Shown: positions 32,706 through 41,695 of the stretch, piece after piece
Layout of the letters: the number at the start of each line of letters is the position of its first letter
Position numbering within the stretch: position 1 is the first letter of the stretch
Assembly (NCBI GenBank): GCA_019114305.1
Contig: DXFU01000071.1
Coordinates: 1 to 41,695, forward strand
From: Candidatus Hungatella pullicola
GTDB lineage: Bacteria; Bacillota; Clostridia; Lachnospirales; Lachnospiraceae
Length of the DNA: 41,695 nt
Direction: 5' to 3'
Position numbers and translations under genes: made by a program
The notes under the pieces: generated by a model
Seen by the model: only the letters and a program-made list of their open reading frames with translations
Databases searched by the model: none
What the model was told of the DNA's origin: nothing

Positions 32706-32713
32706 GAATAAAT

Positions 32714-33088
32714 ATGCGTAAAAACAGTATTAAGAATACAAGAATTAACATGGAAGTACAGAGGGAACTAAGTGAGATTATCCGCAGGGAGATTAAAGAT
32801 CCCAGGATTCATCCCATGACATCGGTAGTCAGTGTTCAGGTTACGCCTGACCTTAAGTACTGCAAGGCATACATCAGCGTTTTAGGTGACGAGGAAGCGG
32901 GAAAATCAACCATAGAGGGCCTGAGAAGCGCGGAGGGTTATATCCGCAGAGAGCTGGCGAGAAGAGTGAATCTGCGGAATACGCCTGAAGTTAAGTTTAT
33001 CCTGGACCAGTCAATTGAGTATGGCGTTCATATGACCAGACTGATTGATCAGGTCACAGGAGAGAAGAAAGAGCAAGGGGGAGAATAA
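32714..33088 (+). CDS. rbfA: 30S ribosome-binding factor RbfA
   Basis: The 124-residue protein has the RbfA KH-type fold: NMEVQRELSEIIRREIKDPR, VTPDLKYCKAYISVLG and LRNTPEVKFILDQSIEYG. It matures 16S rRNA 5' ends and helps in cold adaptation. It is followed at once by the DHH gene, whose GTG start directly follows the rbfA TAA. Length and motifs are normal. Confidence 0.95.
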   Translation: MRKNSIKNTRINMEVQRELSEIIRREIKDPRIHPMTSVVSVQVTPDLKYCKAYISVLGDEEAGKSTIEGLRSAEGYIRRELARRVNLRNTPEVKFILDQSIEYGVHMTRLIDQVTGEKKEQGGE

Positions 33089-34039
33089 GTGAGTTTACTG
33101 GAAAATCTGCTGGAAAATGTAAATACAGTTGCAATTCTGGGTCACATCCGTCCAGACGGGGACTGTGTAGGTTCCTGTCTGGGGGTATATAATTACCTGA
33201 GTGATAACTATCCTCAGATAGAAGCCAGAGTTTATCTGGAAGCACCTTCTGAAAAGTATGGGTATCTGAGATATTTTGAAAGCATTTGTACGGATTTTTC
33301 AGAGGACAGACAATATGATCTGTGTCTGTGTATGGATTGCAGTGATACAGACAGACTGGGAGAGGCCATAACGTTTTTCCATACAGCCGGGAAACGTTTC
33401 TGCGTGGATCATCACATTACAAACAAAGGCTTTGGAGATGAAAATGTAATTATTCCTGACGCAAGTTCAACTTGCGAGGTGCTTTACGGACTTCTGGAAG
33501 AAGGGAAAATCAGCAGACAGACGGCAGAGTGTCTCTACACAGGAATTGTCCATGACACGGGAGTCTTTAAATACCAGTGTACTTCGGAAAAAACAATGAC
33601 AATTGCCGGACGTCTGATGTCCAAGGGAATTGATTTCGGCTCCATTATTGATGACAGCTATTACCGGAAGACCTATGTGCAGAATCAGATTCTGGGAAGA
33701 GCCCTGCTGGAAAGCATCACATTTTTTGAGGGGCGGTGTATTTTCAGCGTGATACATAAGAAAGAAATGGAATTTTACGGAGTGGGAAGCGCAGATCTTG
33801 ACGGAATTGTTGAGCAGCTGCGGGTTACTAAGGGCGTGGAGTGCGCTATCTTCCTCTATGAGACAGATGTTCATGAGTACAAGGTAAGCCTTCGCTCTGC
33901 AGGCGATTTGGATGTCAGCAGGATTGCGGCTTACTTTGGCGGCGGCGGCCATGTGAAGGCAGCCGGCTGTACCATGGCAGGAAGTGTCCATGATGTAATC
34001 AATAACCTTTCCGGTCAGATTGCAAGACAGTTTCAGTAG
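33089..34039 (+). CDS. nrnA: DHH/DHHA1 phosphoesterase, NrnA type (oligoribonuclease/pAp phosphatase)
   Basis: The 316-residue protein has the DHH-family metal motifs: HIRPDGDCVGS, DCSDTDR, DHHITN and HDTGVFKY. The C-terminal DHHA1 substrate-binding motif is GGGGHVKAAG. NrnA degrades nano-RNA and cyclic dinucleotide products, and dephosphorylates pAp. The start is GTG at 33089 with GGGGGAG upstream inside rbfA. The position between rbfA and truB is the normal Firmicutes arrangement, which supports the NrnA name. Confidence 0.92.
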   Translation: MSLLENLLENVNTVAILGHIRPDGDCVGSCLGVYNYLSDNYPQIEARVYLEAPSEKYGYLRYFESICTDFSEDRQYDLCLCMDCSDTDRLGEAITFFHTAGKRFCVDHHITNKGFGDENVIIPDASSTCEVLYGLLEEGKISRQTAECLYTGIVHDTGVFKYQCTSEKTMTIAGRLMSKGIDFGSIIDDSYYRKTYVQNQILGRALLESITFFEGRCIFSVIHKKEMEFYGVGSADLDGIVEQLRVTKGVECAIFLYETDVHEYKVSLRSAGDLDVSRIAAYFGGGGHVKAAGCTMAGSVHDVINNLSGQIARQFQ

Positions 34040-34047
34040 GAGAAAAA

Positions 34048-34941
34048 ATGGCAGACGGCATTATTAATGTATATAAGGAAAAAGGATATACCTCTCACGA
34101 TGTAGTGGCGAAGCTGAGAGGAATCTTACGGCAGAAGAAAATCGGCCATACAGGCACTTTAGATCCCATGGCCGAGGGCGTTCTGCCCGTTTGCCTGGGA
34201 CGTGGGACAAAGCTGTGCGACATGCTGGCAGACCAGTCCAAAACCTACCAGGCAGTTCTGCTTCTTGGGCTGGAGACAGATACTCAGGATGTGACAGGAA
34301 CAGAGCTTTCCTCTTCTCCTGTAGAAGTTAACGAAGATCAGGTAAAGAAGACAGTGGAAAGCTTTCTGGGAGATTATGACCAGATTCCGCCTATGTATTC
34401 CGCTCTGAAAGTAAACGGCAAGAAGCTTTATGAGCTGGCCAGAGAGGGAAAGACAGTGGAACGTAAGGCCCGGCCTGTGAAAATTCTGGAGATTTCCGTG
34501 GACGAGATCAATCTTCCCAGAGTTGTGATGACAGTGAGCTGTACCAAGGGAACCTACATCAGAACCCTTTGCCATGATATTGGAAAGAAGCTGGGATGCG
34601 GAGGCTGTATGGAGGCTCTGGTAAGAACCAGAGTTTCTGAATTCCGGCTGGAGGACAGTCTGACTCTCTCTCAGATTGAAACTCTTTGCAGAGACGGGAA
34701 ACTGGAAGAGCGGATCCTTCCTGTGGATCAGGCTCTGGTTCAGTACCCGGCCGTTTTTATGAAGCGGGAATTTGACCGCCTTGTTCACAATGGAAATCCC
34801 TTTGGCATCGATCATATTCTGGAAGAGGGACGCGGCATAACAGGAATAGCAAGAGTTTATGACAGCCAGGGACAGTTTACAGGTGTTTACCGAAGAAAGG
34901 AAAAGGACAACCTTTTCAAGCCGGAAAAGATGTTTCTGTAG
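34048..34941 (+). CDS. truB: tRNA pseudouridine-55 synthase TruB
   Basis: The 297-residue protein has the catalytic Asp39 in [15 protein letters not shown] and further family motifs [37 protein letters not shown] and [17 protein letters not shown]. It makes pseudouridine 55 in the T-loop of tRNAs. AGGAG precedes the ATG by 6 bases. It lies between nrnA and ribF in the conserved operon and looks intact. Confidence 0.96.
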   Translation: MADGIINVYKEKGYTSHDVVAKLRGILRQKKIGHTGTLDPMAEGVLPVCLGRGTKLCDMLADQSKTYQAVLLLGLETDTQDVTGTELSSSPVEVNEDQVKKTVESFLGDYDQIPPMYSALKVNGKKLYELAREGKTVERKARPVKILEISVDEINLPRVVMTVSCTKGTYIRTLCHDIGKKLGCGGCMEALVRTRVSEFRLEDSLTLSQIETLCRDGKLEERILPVDQALVQYPAVFMKREFDRLVHNGNPFGIDHILEEGRGITGIARVYDSQGQFTGVYRRKEKDNLFKPEKMFL

Positions 34942-35002
34942 ATAAAGCGGGTAGTAAGGCTGAGGGATAGGCTGGAGGAGCGGACTGAAAGGGGAGGAAG
35001 TT

Positions 35003-35962
35003 ATGATCTATATAACTGGAACCAAAGAATTTAACATAGACAGGCCTGCCATTGTTACGTTGGGGAAGTTTGACGGAAGGCACAGAGGACATCAGAAACT
35101 TTTGAGAATGATGATGGGGCTCAGGGAGAAAACCGGCTATGTGACCGCAGTATTTTCCTTTGACCAGCCGCCTAAGGCGGGAAACGGGGACAGGCAGCAG
35201 ACAGTGATTACCACCAATCTGGAGCGAAAAAACAAGCTGGAAAAAATTGGAATTGATATTCTGGTAGAGTATCCCTTTAACGAGGAAACGGCTCATATGG
35301 AACCGGAGGAGTTTGTAAAAAAGGTTCTGGTTCATCAGATGAATGCTAAAATCATTGTGGTTGGAACAGACTGTTCGTTCGGTTACCAGGGAGCCGGAAA
35401 CGCTGAAAGCCTGAAACAGTGGCAGGAGCGCTATGGTTACCAAACCGTTGTCATCTGCAAGGAGCAGGATGACAACAGGGATATCAGCAGTACCTATATC
35501 AGGGAAGAGTTGGCCCTTGGGAATATGGAAAAGGCCAATGAACTTTTAGGAGAGCCTTACGCCGTCCATGGAACTGTAGTCCACGGCAACCACATTGGAG
35601 GAACTCTTCTGGGATTTCCAACCATAAACGTTCTTCCTCCCAAGGAAAAATACCTTCCCTGTTTTGGGGTTTACGTTTCCAGAGTTTACATATGCGGAAG
35701 ATATTACGGCGGCATTACTAATATTGGTAAGAAACCTACGGTAGAGGGGAATTATCCTGCGGGGGTGGAAACTTATCTGTACGGTCTTAATAAGGATTTG
35801 TATGGAGAAGCGGCGGAAGTTCAGATCCTTCATTTCGTCCGGCCGGAGAGAAAGTTTGAAACTCTCCAGGAGCTTAAGGCGCAGATCAAAAGAGATCAGG
35901 AATATGGATTAGAGTACTTAAGAGAAAAAGATGATTTCTGCTTAAAAGGCCTTTCGCTATAA
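35003..35962 (+). CDS. ribF: Bifunctional riboflavin kinase / FAD synthetase
   Basis: The 319-residue protein has two domains. The N-terminal adenylyltransferase domain has GKFDGRHRGHQKL (about 22-34; the family consensus is GxFDGxHxGH) and SSTYIREELALGNM. The C-terminal riboflavin kinase domain has GTLLGFPTINV and GGITNIGKKPTVEG. It converts riboflavin to FMN and FAD. GGGGAGG lies before ATG 35003. It is the last gene of the operon, ahead of a strong terminator. No rpsO gene follows. Confidence 0.96.
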   Translation: MIYITGTKEFNIDRPAIVTLGKFDGRHRGHQKLLRMMMGLREKTGYVTAVFSFDQPPKAGNGDRQQTVITTNLERKNKLEKIGIDILVEYPFNEETAHMEPEEFVKKVLVHQMNAKIIVVGTDCSFGYQGAGNAESLKQWQERYGYQTVVICKEQDDNRDISSTYIREELALGNMEKANELLGEPYAVHGTVVHGNHIGGTLLGFPTINVLPPKEKYLPCFGVYVSRVYICGRYYGGITNIGKKPTVEGNYPAGVETYLYGLNKDLYGEAAEVQILHFVRPERKFETLQELKAQIKRDQEYGLEYLREKDDFCLKGLSL

Positions 35963-35964
35963 AG

Positions 35965-36001
35965 AAAAGACAGCTTTTCATTTCCAGGAAAGCTGTCTTT
36001 T
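35965..36001. terminator. Bidirectional terminator between ribF and pyrG
   Basis: AAAAGACAGCTTTTC pairs with GGAAAGCTGTCTTTT, with A- and T-runs on both sides. It serves the two convergent genes. Confidence 0.92.
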
Positions 36002-36007
36002 GCTGTT

Positions 36008-37624
36008 TTACAGGATATGGGAGCCTTTTTCTGAAGCGGCTTTTACAAATTCCCGGAACAGGGGATGAGGCCTGTTTGGACGGGATTTAAATTCCGGATG
36101 GGCCTGGGTGGCAATAAACCATGGATGGGAAGGAATTTCAGCCATTTCAATGATATGGCCGTCGGGAGAGAGACCGGAAAATTTCATGCCCGCTTTGGTA
36201 AGAATATCCCGGTAGTCATTATTTACCTCATAGCGGTGTCTGTGCCGCTCGTGGATAAGCTCTTCGCCATAAACACTATAGGCAAGGGAATCTTTTGTCA
36301 GGCGGCAGGGATAGGAGCCAAGACGGAGGGTTCCGCCAATGTCTGTAATACCGTTTTGGTCTGGCATTAAGTGGATAACCGGATTGGCAGTTTCAGGATC
36401 AAATTCCGCACTGTGGGCATCCGCCAGTCCGGCGGCATGTCTGGCAAATTCAACCACTGCCATCTGCATTCCCAGGCACAACCCCAAAAATGGAATGTTG
36501 TGTTCTCTTGCATAACGGATAGCGGATATCTTTCCTTCCACACCTCTGGAGCCAAAACCGCCTGGAACTAAAATTCCCGATACTCCGTCAAAAATTTCAT
36601 GGGCATTTTCATCTGTTACAGTTTCTGAATCCACCCATTGAATGGAAACCTGAATCTGATTGGCAGCTCCTCCGTGCTTTAGCGCTTCGACCACGGAAAT
36701 ATAGGCATCGTGAAGCTGAATATATTTTCCTACCAAGGCCACTGTAACCTGCTGCTTTGGATGTTTCCACCGCTGTATCATAGCTTCCCATTCGCCAAGA
36801 TCCGGCTGGGGGCAGGGCAGATTAAGGCTTTCACAGGCAACCTGGGCAAGATATTCCTGTTCCATTACCAGGGGAAGTTCATAGAGAACGTCTACGTCCA
36901 GATTTTGAAGTACGTGATTCTGAGGAACGTTGCAGAACTGGGCGATTTTTCTGCGGATAGAGTCATCCAAAGGAAGCTGGGAGCGGCATACAATGATGTC
37001 AGGCTGAATTCCCATACCCTGAAGTTCTTTTACGCTTGCCTGGGTAGGCTTGGTTTTCAGTTCTCCTGAGGCCTTAAGGTAAGGAACCAGGGTAACATGG
37101 ATAAGAATCGCGTTTTCCCGTCCCACCTGATGCTGAAACTGACGGATTGCTTCCAGAAAAGGCTGGCTTTCAATGTCTCCAACGGTTCCGCCCACTTCAA
37201 TGATGGCGATTTCCGTCTCGCCGGAGCCGTCGTTTTTCTGATGGAAGCGGCTTTTGATTTCATCGGTAATATGGGGAATTACCTGCACGGTACCTCCGCC
37301 GTAGTCTCCCCTCCGTTCTCTGGTAAGAACCGTCCAGTATACTTTGCCGGTGGTGACATTGGAGTTTTTTCCAAGATTCTCATCAATAAACCGCTCGTAA
37401 TGTCCAAGATCCAGATCGGTTTCAATGCCATCCTCAGTGACAAAGACCTCTCCATGCTGAACCGGGTTCATTGTTCCGGGATCCATGTTGATATAGGGAT
37501 CAAATTTCTGCATAGTTACCCGGTATCCTCTGGCTTTCAGCAGCCGTCCCAGAGACGCCGCAGTGATTCCCTTGCCAAGCCCGGAAACAACGCCTCCTGT
37601 AACGAATACGTATTTCACTGACAT
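36008..37624 (-). CDS. pyrG: CTP synthase
   Basis: The 538-residue protein has an N-terminal synthetase domain, starting [20 protein letters not shown] with the P-loop and containing [13 protein letters not shown]. The C-terminal class-I glutaminase domain has the nucleophile Cys in FLGLCLGMQ. It makes CTP from UTP, ATP and glutamine. The start at 37624 (MSVKYV) is preferred because AAGGAGG lies 10 bases upstream; an ATG 8 codons earlier overlaps that site. It is a single-gene unit. Confidence 0.97.
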   Translation of the reverse strand: MSVKYVFVTGGVVSGLGKGITAASLGRLLKARGYRVTMQKFDPYINMDPGTMNPVQHGEVFVTEDGIETDLDLGHYERFIDENLGKNSNVTTGKVYWTVLTRERRGDYGGGTVQVIPHITDEIKSRFHQKNDGSGETEIAIIEVGGTVGDIESQPFLEAIRQFQHQVGRENAILIHVTLVPYLKASGELKTKPTQASVKELQGMGIQPDIIVCRSQLPLDDSIRRKIAQFCNVPQNHVLQNLDVDVLYELPLVMEQEYLAQVACESLNLPCPQPDLGEWEAMIQRWKHPKQQVTVALVGKYIQLHDAYISVVEALKHGGAANQIQVSIQWVDSETVTDENAHEIFDGVSGILVPGGFGSRGVEGKISAIRYAREHNIPFLGLCLGMQMAVVEFARHAAGLADAHSAEFDPETANPVIHLMPDQNGITDIGGTLRLGSYPCRLTKDSLAYSVYGEELIHERHRHRYEVNNDYRDILTKAGMKFSGLSPDGHIIEMAEIPSHPWFIATQAHPEFKSRPNRPHPLFREFVKAASEKGSHIL

Positions 37625-37810
37625 AACGATATGACCTCCTTCTTCCATGTATGATGGGGATTGTATGAAATAAAAAATGGATTATACATCTGTTTTTTTC
37701 AAACATCCATAGTTTTTCCAAAAAACTTAAGAATCTTAAGTGAAAAGAAAATTTTCAGCATAAAAACGCAATATTTCCATAGTGTTAATAAGTTTTTCAT
37801 AATTCTTTTC

Positions 37811-37839
37811 TTGATTTATGGGAAAACTGACACTATAAT
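37811..37839 (+). promoter_or_regulatory. Sigma-A promoter of ftsH
   Basis: TTGATT (37811-37816), 17-base spacer, consensus TATAAT (37834-37839), about 46 bases before the ATG. The rest of the 260-base divergent spacer is A+T rich; no convincing pyrG promoter was identified in it. Confidence 0.8.
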
Positions 37840-37884
37840 GGTATAGAATGGGTAGATAATATCTGGATTGGAGAATTTGCACAT

Positions 37885-39981
37885 ATGGATAACAACAGCC
37901 AAAACAACAATAATAATATGAAAATGCCTAAGAATATGCCAGTTATTGCTACATGGGTGATTACCTGTCTGGTTATCCTGTTTGTGATGTTTAATCTTCA
38001 CAACATGATTACCGCCAGGACATCTGAGGAACTGAGCTATGACACTTTCATCGCCATGGTGGAGGAGGACAATGTAGAAGCCGTTCAGGTACAATCCTCC
38101 AGAATTTACATTCAGCCAAAAAACACATGGCCCCAGTATAAGCCTGGAGTTACTTACTACACCGTGCAGGTAGGGGGAGATTTAGAACTGGTTCCCCGTC
38201 TGTATGAACACGGTGTTACCATCAACAAGACAGAGGCTAACAATAATGTTCTCCTTCAGTCCATCATCATGTACGTGGTTTTATTTGGTCTGATGTGGGT
38301 GCTGATTAATTTTATGATGCGTCGTGTTGGCGGAGGCAGCGGCATTATGGGGGTTGGCAAGAGCAATGCCAAGGTGTATGTACAGAAAGAGACGGGAGTT
38401 ACGTTTAAGGATGTAGCCGGAGAAGATGAAGCCAAGGAATCTTTGACTGAGATCGTGGATTTCCTTCACAATCCGGCAAAGTATACCAAAATCGGCGCAA
38501 AGCTTCCAAAGGGAGCTCTTTTGGTGGGACCGCCTGGAACTGGTAAGACCTTGCTGGCAAAGGCGGTGGCAGGCGAGGCACATGTACCCTTTTACTCCCT
38601 GTCAGGTTCTGACTTTGTTGAAATGTTTGTAGGCGTTGGAGCTTCCCGTGTAAGAGATCTGTTTAAACAGGCTCAGGAATCTGCTCCCTGCATCATCTTT
38701 ATTGATGAGGTAGATGCTATTGGCAAGAGCCGTGATTCCAGATTTGGAGGAGGCAATGATGAGAGAGAGCAGACGTTAAATCAGCTGCTTTCTGAAATGG
38801 ATGGATTTGATTCCTCTAAGGGGCTTTTAGTTCTTGCGGCTACCAACCGTCCGGAGATTTTGGATCCGGCCCTTTTAAGGCCAGGCCGTTTTGACCGTCG
38901 GATTATTGTAGATAAGCCGGATCTGAAAGGCCGCGTAGATATTCTTAAGGTTCATGCCCGTGATGTTCTGTTGGACGATACCGTAGATCTGGATGCCATT
39001 GCTCTTGCAACTTCCGGAGCTGTGGGTTCTGATCTGGCCAATATGATTAACGAGGCTGCTATTCTCGCAGTTAAGAACGGACGTCAGGCCGTATCTCAGA
39101 AAGATTTGTTTGAAGCGGTAGAGGTAGTCCTTGTAGGTAAGGAGAAGAAAGATCGGGTTCTCAGCAAAGAAGAGAGAAGGATTGTTTCCTACCATGAAGT
39201 GGGGCACGCTTTGGTAAGTGCTCTTCAGAAAGATGCCGAGCCGGTACAGAAGATTACCATTGTTCCCAGAACCATGGGGGCTTTGGGCTATGTTATGCAG
39301 GTGCCGGAGGAAGAAAAGTATCTGAACACCAAGAAAGAGCTTCACGCTATGCTGGTAGGATTTCTTGCCGGCCGTGCTGCAGAAGAGATTGTTTTTGATA
39401 CGGTTACCACAGGAGCTGCCAATGACATTGAACAGGCTACAAGGGTGGCCAGAGCCATGGTAACTCAGTATGGTATGTCTGATAAATTTGGTTTAATGGG
39501 CCTTGCCAGTCAGGAGGATCAGTATTTAAGCGGCCGGGTTGTTATGAATTGCGGGGATGCTACGGCGGCTGAGGTAGACGATGAGGTTATGAAGATGCTG
39601 AAAGAAGCCTATGAAGAGGCAAAGCAGCTTCTTACTGAAAATCGTGACGTTATGGACAAGATTGCTGAATTCCTGATTGAAAGAGAGACCATTACCGGTA
39701 AGGAGTTTATGAAGATTTTCCGTGAAATGAAAGGAATTCCAGAGCCTGATGAGAATTTGGCAGGCCAGGAAAAAGGCGGAAGAATTGTGGAAAATACAGT
39801 GAAAGAACCTTCCGTGCCTTCCTCAAACCAATCTTCTCCAAAGCCATGGGAGAACAGTTGGGTTCCACCAGAAGAGAGGCAGGTTAACGATCAGCAGATA
39901 GCTGAAGAGTGGCGGAAGCTGGATAAAACAAAAGAAAAGGATGTTCCGGCTGATATGGGCATGGGAGAAGTAAAAAAATAA
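37885..39981 (+). CDS. ftsH: ATP-dependent zinc metalloprotease FtsH
   Basis: The protein has 698 residues, with two N-terminal membrane helices (about 17-37 and 117-140) around a small external domain. The AAA domain has Walker A GPPGTGKT (215-222) and Walker [13 protein letters not shown]. The second region of homology is [23 protein letters not shown] in substance. The zinc site is HEVGH (437-441), where most FtsH have HEAGH. It degrades membrane and regulatory proteins. A Pro/Ser/Trp-containing tail of about 60 residues extends past the protease domain. The start at 37885 has only a distant GGAG; ATG 37918 is an alternative. Confidence 0.96.
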   Translation: MDNNSQNNNNNMKMPKNMPVIATWVITCLVILFVMFNLHNMITARTSEELSYDTFIAMVEEDNVEAVQVQSSRIYIQPKNTWPQYKPGVTYYTVQVGGDLELVPRLYEHGVTINKTEANNNVLLQSIIMYVVLFGLMWVLINFMMRRVGGGSGIMGVGKSNAKVYVQKETGVTFKDVAGEDEAKESLTEIVDFLHNPAKYTKIGAKLPKGALLVGPPGTGKTLLAKAVAGEAHVPFYSLSGSDFVEMFVGVGASRVRDLFKQAQESAPCIIFIDEVDAIGKSRDSRFGGGNDEREQTLNQLLSEMDGFDSSKGLLVLAATNRPEILDPALLRPGRFDRRIIVDKPDLKGRVDILKVHARDVLLDDTVDLDAIALATSGAVGSDLANMINEAAILAVKNGRQAVSQKDLFEAVEVVLVGKEKKDRVLSKEERRIVSYHEVGHALVSALQKDAEPVQKITIVPRTMGALGYVMQVPEEEKYLNTKKELHAMLVGFLAGRAAEEIVFDTVTTGAANDIEQATRVARAMVTQYGMSDKFGLMGLASQEDQYLSGRVVMNCGDATAAEVDDEVMKMLKEAYEEAKQLLTENRDVMDKIAEFLIERETITGKEFMKIFREMKGIPEPDENLAGQEKGGRIVENTVKEPSVPSSNQSSPKPWENSWVPPEERQVNDQQIAEEWRKLDKTKEKDVPADMGMGEVKK

Positions 39982-39988
39982 AGATAAT

Positions 39989-40090
39989 GAGGAACTGCCG
40001 CAGAGGAGAAGCTTATGCTGATGTCAGGGAATTGCTTATTGGAAAGGAGACATCTGCAGGGAATCGCCAATGGGCGGTTCCTCTTTTATT
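39989..40090 (+). terminator. Long-stem terminator after ftsH
   Basis: GAGGAACTGCC (39989-39999) pairs with GGCGGTTCCTC (40073-40083) with one G-U pair, followed by TTTTATTTT. The loop of about 73 bases contains an inner TGATGTC/GACATC pairing. The 139-base spacer before the next gene holds nothing else recognisable. Confidence 0.65.
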
Positions 40091-40120
40091 TTGAAATTTA
40101 ATTTTTATGGGGGAAAATAG

Positions 40121-40639
40121 ATGGAATTTATAATTTCAAAAGCCGGAAGGGAGCATGGACAGGAGTTTGCCCGGTTAATACAGCAGGTATGGGAGGCCAT
40201 GGAGCAGAAGGAGTGGTTTGTGGCCGACAGTCCTTCTTTTATTGAGGAATCTATGATTTCCGGCAGAGCCCGCGGGTATTGGGCGAAAGAAATACAGACC
40301 GGAAGGACGGCCGGTGTGTTTCTGGCTGTTATTCCGGGACCTGGGTCAGAGAATCTTGGAAAGGAAGGCGGTCTTTCCAGGGAAGAAAGGAAACTGGCTG
40401 TCCATATGGATACTGTGGCTGTTCTGCCATGGTTCAGGGGATTGGGTCTTCAGAGGAGGCTGATGGAACAGGCAGAGAAGGATCTTAAGAAGGAGGGGTT
40501 CCGATATTTCCTTTGTACGGTTCATCCGGATAATCGGTTCAGCAGAGAAAATATGGAAAAGCTTGGTTATAGACAGGTTTGGGTTGGAGAGAAATACGGG
40601 GGATATATGAGAGCTGTTATGATGAAAAGGTCAGAATAA
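40121..40639 (+). CDS. GNAT-family N-acetyltransferase
   Basis: The 172-residue protein has the GNAT acetyl-CoA-binding motif as DTVAVLPWFRGLGLQRRLME (in the region 90-115) and the C-terminal NMEKLGYRQVWVGEKYGGYM pattern. The substrate could be an amino acid, amine or protein N-terminus and is not evident. GGGGGAAA precedes the ATG. The LysR gene follows directly in the same direction. Confidence 0.85.
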   Translation: MEFIISKAGREHGQEFARLIQQVWEAMEQKEWFVADSPSFIEESMISGRARGYWAKEIQTGRTAGVFLAVIPGPGSENLGKEGGLSREERKLAVHMDTVAVLPWFRGLGLQRRLMEQAEKDLKKEGFRYFLCTVHPDNRFSRENMEKLGYRQVWVGEKYGGYMRAVMMKRSE

Positions 40640-40675
40640 TTGCATCAGCGTGCAAGTGGAAAAAGAGGGAAAAAG

Positions 40676-41566
40676 GTGAATCTTGATCAGGTAGAATGTT
40701 TCTTTTTGGCAGCAAAAAGCCAAACTTTTTTGGACGCTGCCACATTTTTGGGAATATCTCAGTCTTCTCTGTCTAAGCAGATTATGAAACTGGAAAAAGA
40801 GTTGGGAGTTAAGCTTTTTGACAGAAGAAAAAGAAAGGCGGTATTGACCGATTACGGCAGAAGGCTGCTTAATGACGCCTATCCAATGATGAAGGAATAT
40901 AAAATTTTAAAGGAGAAGGCTTCCGCATATCAACAGGAATTGGGACAGGAGATACTCAGGATAGGACTTCTTCCGCTGCCTGTAACCAGTTCTATCTATA
41001 AGGCTCTCTTGGATTTTTCAAGCTATTATCAGGAGATTAACTTGAGCATTAAGCAGGAGGACGAAACGGGGCTTTTGTCTGGATTGAATCAGGAATACTA
41101 TGATTTAATCATAAGCCGTTACAGTATGATGCGAAAAAGCCGCTACAGGGAAATTTTTTTGGAGAGAGACGAGCTGGTGGCAGTTGTCCCCAGCTGTCAT
41201 AGTATGGCAGGCAGAGAACAGATCAGGCTTGAGGAAATGAAGAAGGAAGCCTTTATTTTCATGGAGCCTAGTACTGCCATTTATCGTATATCTATGGAAT
41301 TGTGCGCAGCTGCGGGATTTGTGCCGGATATTATTGAAACGGCCGGGGTGGACGACGTGATAGGGAAAGTGGCATCAGACAGGGGGGTCAGTTTGATGGC
41401 AAGATCGGTTTATCAGGCTTTGGAAAACGGAGAAACAGAGGCAGTGTCTCTGCGTCCATTGGTTAAAATTCCTGTTACCGCCCTAAGCTTAAGAAAACGG
41501 GAGGAGAAAAGAAGCGTGCGGCTTCTTCTGGAATTTTTGAGGGAAGTATATAAGGGGAGAGTATAG
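40676..41566 (+). CDS. LysR-family transcriptional regulator
   Basis: This protein of about 296 residues has the N-terminal winged helix-turn-helix typical of LysR (FLDAATFLGISQSSLSKQI, then LEKELGVKLFDRRKRKAVLT) and an effector-binding domain. The start is taken as GTG at 40676, giving (M/V)NLDQVECFF as in other members, with GAGGG upstream. A TTG start at 40640 directly after the GNAT stop would add 12 basic residues. LysR regulators often control a divergent neighbour, but here the upstream gene runs in the same direction, so the target is unclear. Confidence 0.88.
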   Translation: MNLDQVECFFLAAKSQTFLDAATFLGISQSSLSKQIMKLEKELGVKLFDRRKRKAVLTDYGRRLLNDAYPMMKEYKILKEKASAYQQELGQEILRIGLLPLPVTSSIYKALLDFSSYYQEINLSIKQEDETGLLSGLNQEYYDLIISRYSMMRKSRYREIFLERDELVAVVPSCHSMAGREQIRLEEMKKEAFIFMEPSTAIYRISMELCAAAGFVPDIIETAGVDDVIGKVASDRGVSLMARSVYQALENGETEAVSLRPLVKIPVTALSLRKREEKRSVRLLLEFLREVYKGRV

Positions 41567-41604
41567 AAAAAACGCCGAAATTCGTTTTACTTGGAAATTT
41601 TTAC

Positions 41605-41633
41605 TTACATGAAAAATTTTCCGGTGATAAAAT
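41605..41633 (+). promoter_or_regulatory. Promoter of the gene at the right edge
   Basis: TTACAT (41605-41610), 17-base spacer, TAAAAT (41628-41633), 45 bases before the ATG at 41679. Confidence 0.6.
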
Positions 41634-41678
41634 AAAAGAGTGATAGTTGTATTTCAGAAGAGAGCAGGAGGTATTATA

Positions 41679-41695
41679 ATGTTTCAGGTAGGAGA
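41679..41695 (+). CDS. Start of an unidentified gene, cut by the window edge
   Basis: The ATG at 41679 has AGGAGG 7 bases upstream and a promoter before it. Only MFQVG can be read, which is too short to name. Confidence 0.6.

Noticed and set aside
37625-37884. pyrG attenuator of the GGGC type
   Set aside because: No G-run at a plausible transcription start followed by a C-rich terminator was visible on the minus strand.

Overview
The window looks like the chromosome of an anaerobic, spore-forming Clostridia member, most likely Lachnospiraceae. The grounds are the rimP-nusA-ylxR-ylxQ-infB-rbfA-nrnA-truB-ribF order, strong AGGAGG ribosome binding sites, collagen-like GPT-repeat genes, large serine recombinases, a glycyl-radical enzyme with its activase, and several ABC sugar importers that lack their own ATPase. 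The species assignment is inference.

Positions 1-10142 form an accessory region. A collagen-like gene on the minus strand is split in two. Its 5' part (10142 down to about 9927) encodes a Cys/His-rich head plus the first GPX triplets; a distal part (515 down to about 278) carries more GPX triplets. Between them lies about 9.4 kb (516-9926) that looks like an integrated large-serine-recombinase element. The recombinase gene (619-2253, minus) sits at one end. Both borders share CTACAGG, and each has an internal arm ending in the inverted 8-mer GTTGAGCA/TGCTCAAC exactly 15 nt from a central AC/GT dinucleotide. Removing the segment would rejoin the collagen reading frame in phase. The cargo is a GH13 alpha-glucosidase, an AraC regulator, a sugar ABC importer (lipoprotein and two permeases) under a promoter with a perfect 18-nt LacI-type operator, and a LacI regulator. 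A second, different serine recombinase (C-terminus at 1-230) abuts the distal collagen fragment, so the same gene appears to have been hit twice.

Positions 10275-14534 hold an ABC-F ATPase, a CarD-like regulator and an SsuB/SsuC-like ABC pair without a binding protein. Positions 14608-27704 hold a coherent but unfamiliar catabolic cluster: a CdaR/PucR-type regulator (minus), then lipoprotein, permease, permease, NAD-dependent epimerase-like protein, glycyl-radical activase, glycyl-radical enzyme, DhaK-like and DhaL-like kinase subunits, ROK kinase and GH1 phospho-glycosidase-like enzyme. The genes are tightly packed or overlapping. The simplest reading is import of a beta-glycoside, phosphorylation by the ROK kinase, cleavage by GH1, and use of the released part by the radical enzyme and a DhaKL-type kinase; the substrate cannot be read from the sequence.

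Positions 27759-35962 are the conserved transcription/translation operon with its own promoter and leader hairpin, ending in a bidirectional terminator facing pyrG (minus). Then come ftsH, a GNAT acetyltransferase, a LysR regulator and the first codons of one more gene.
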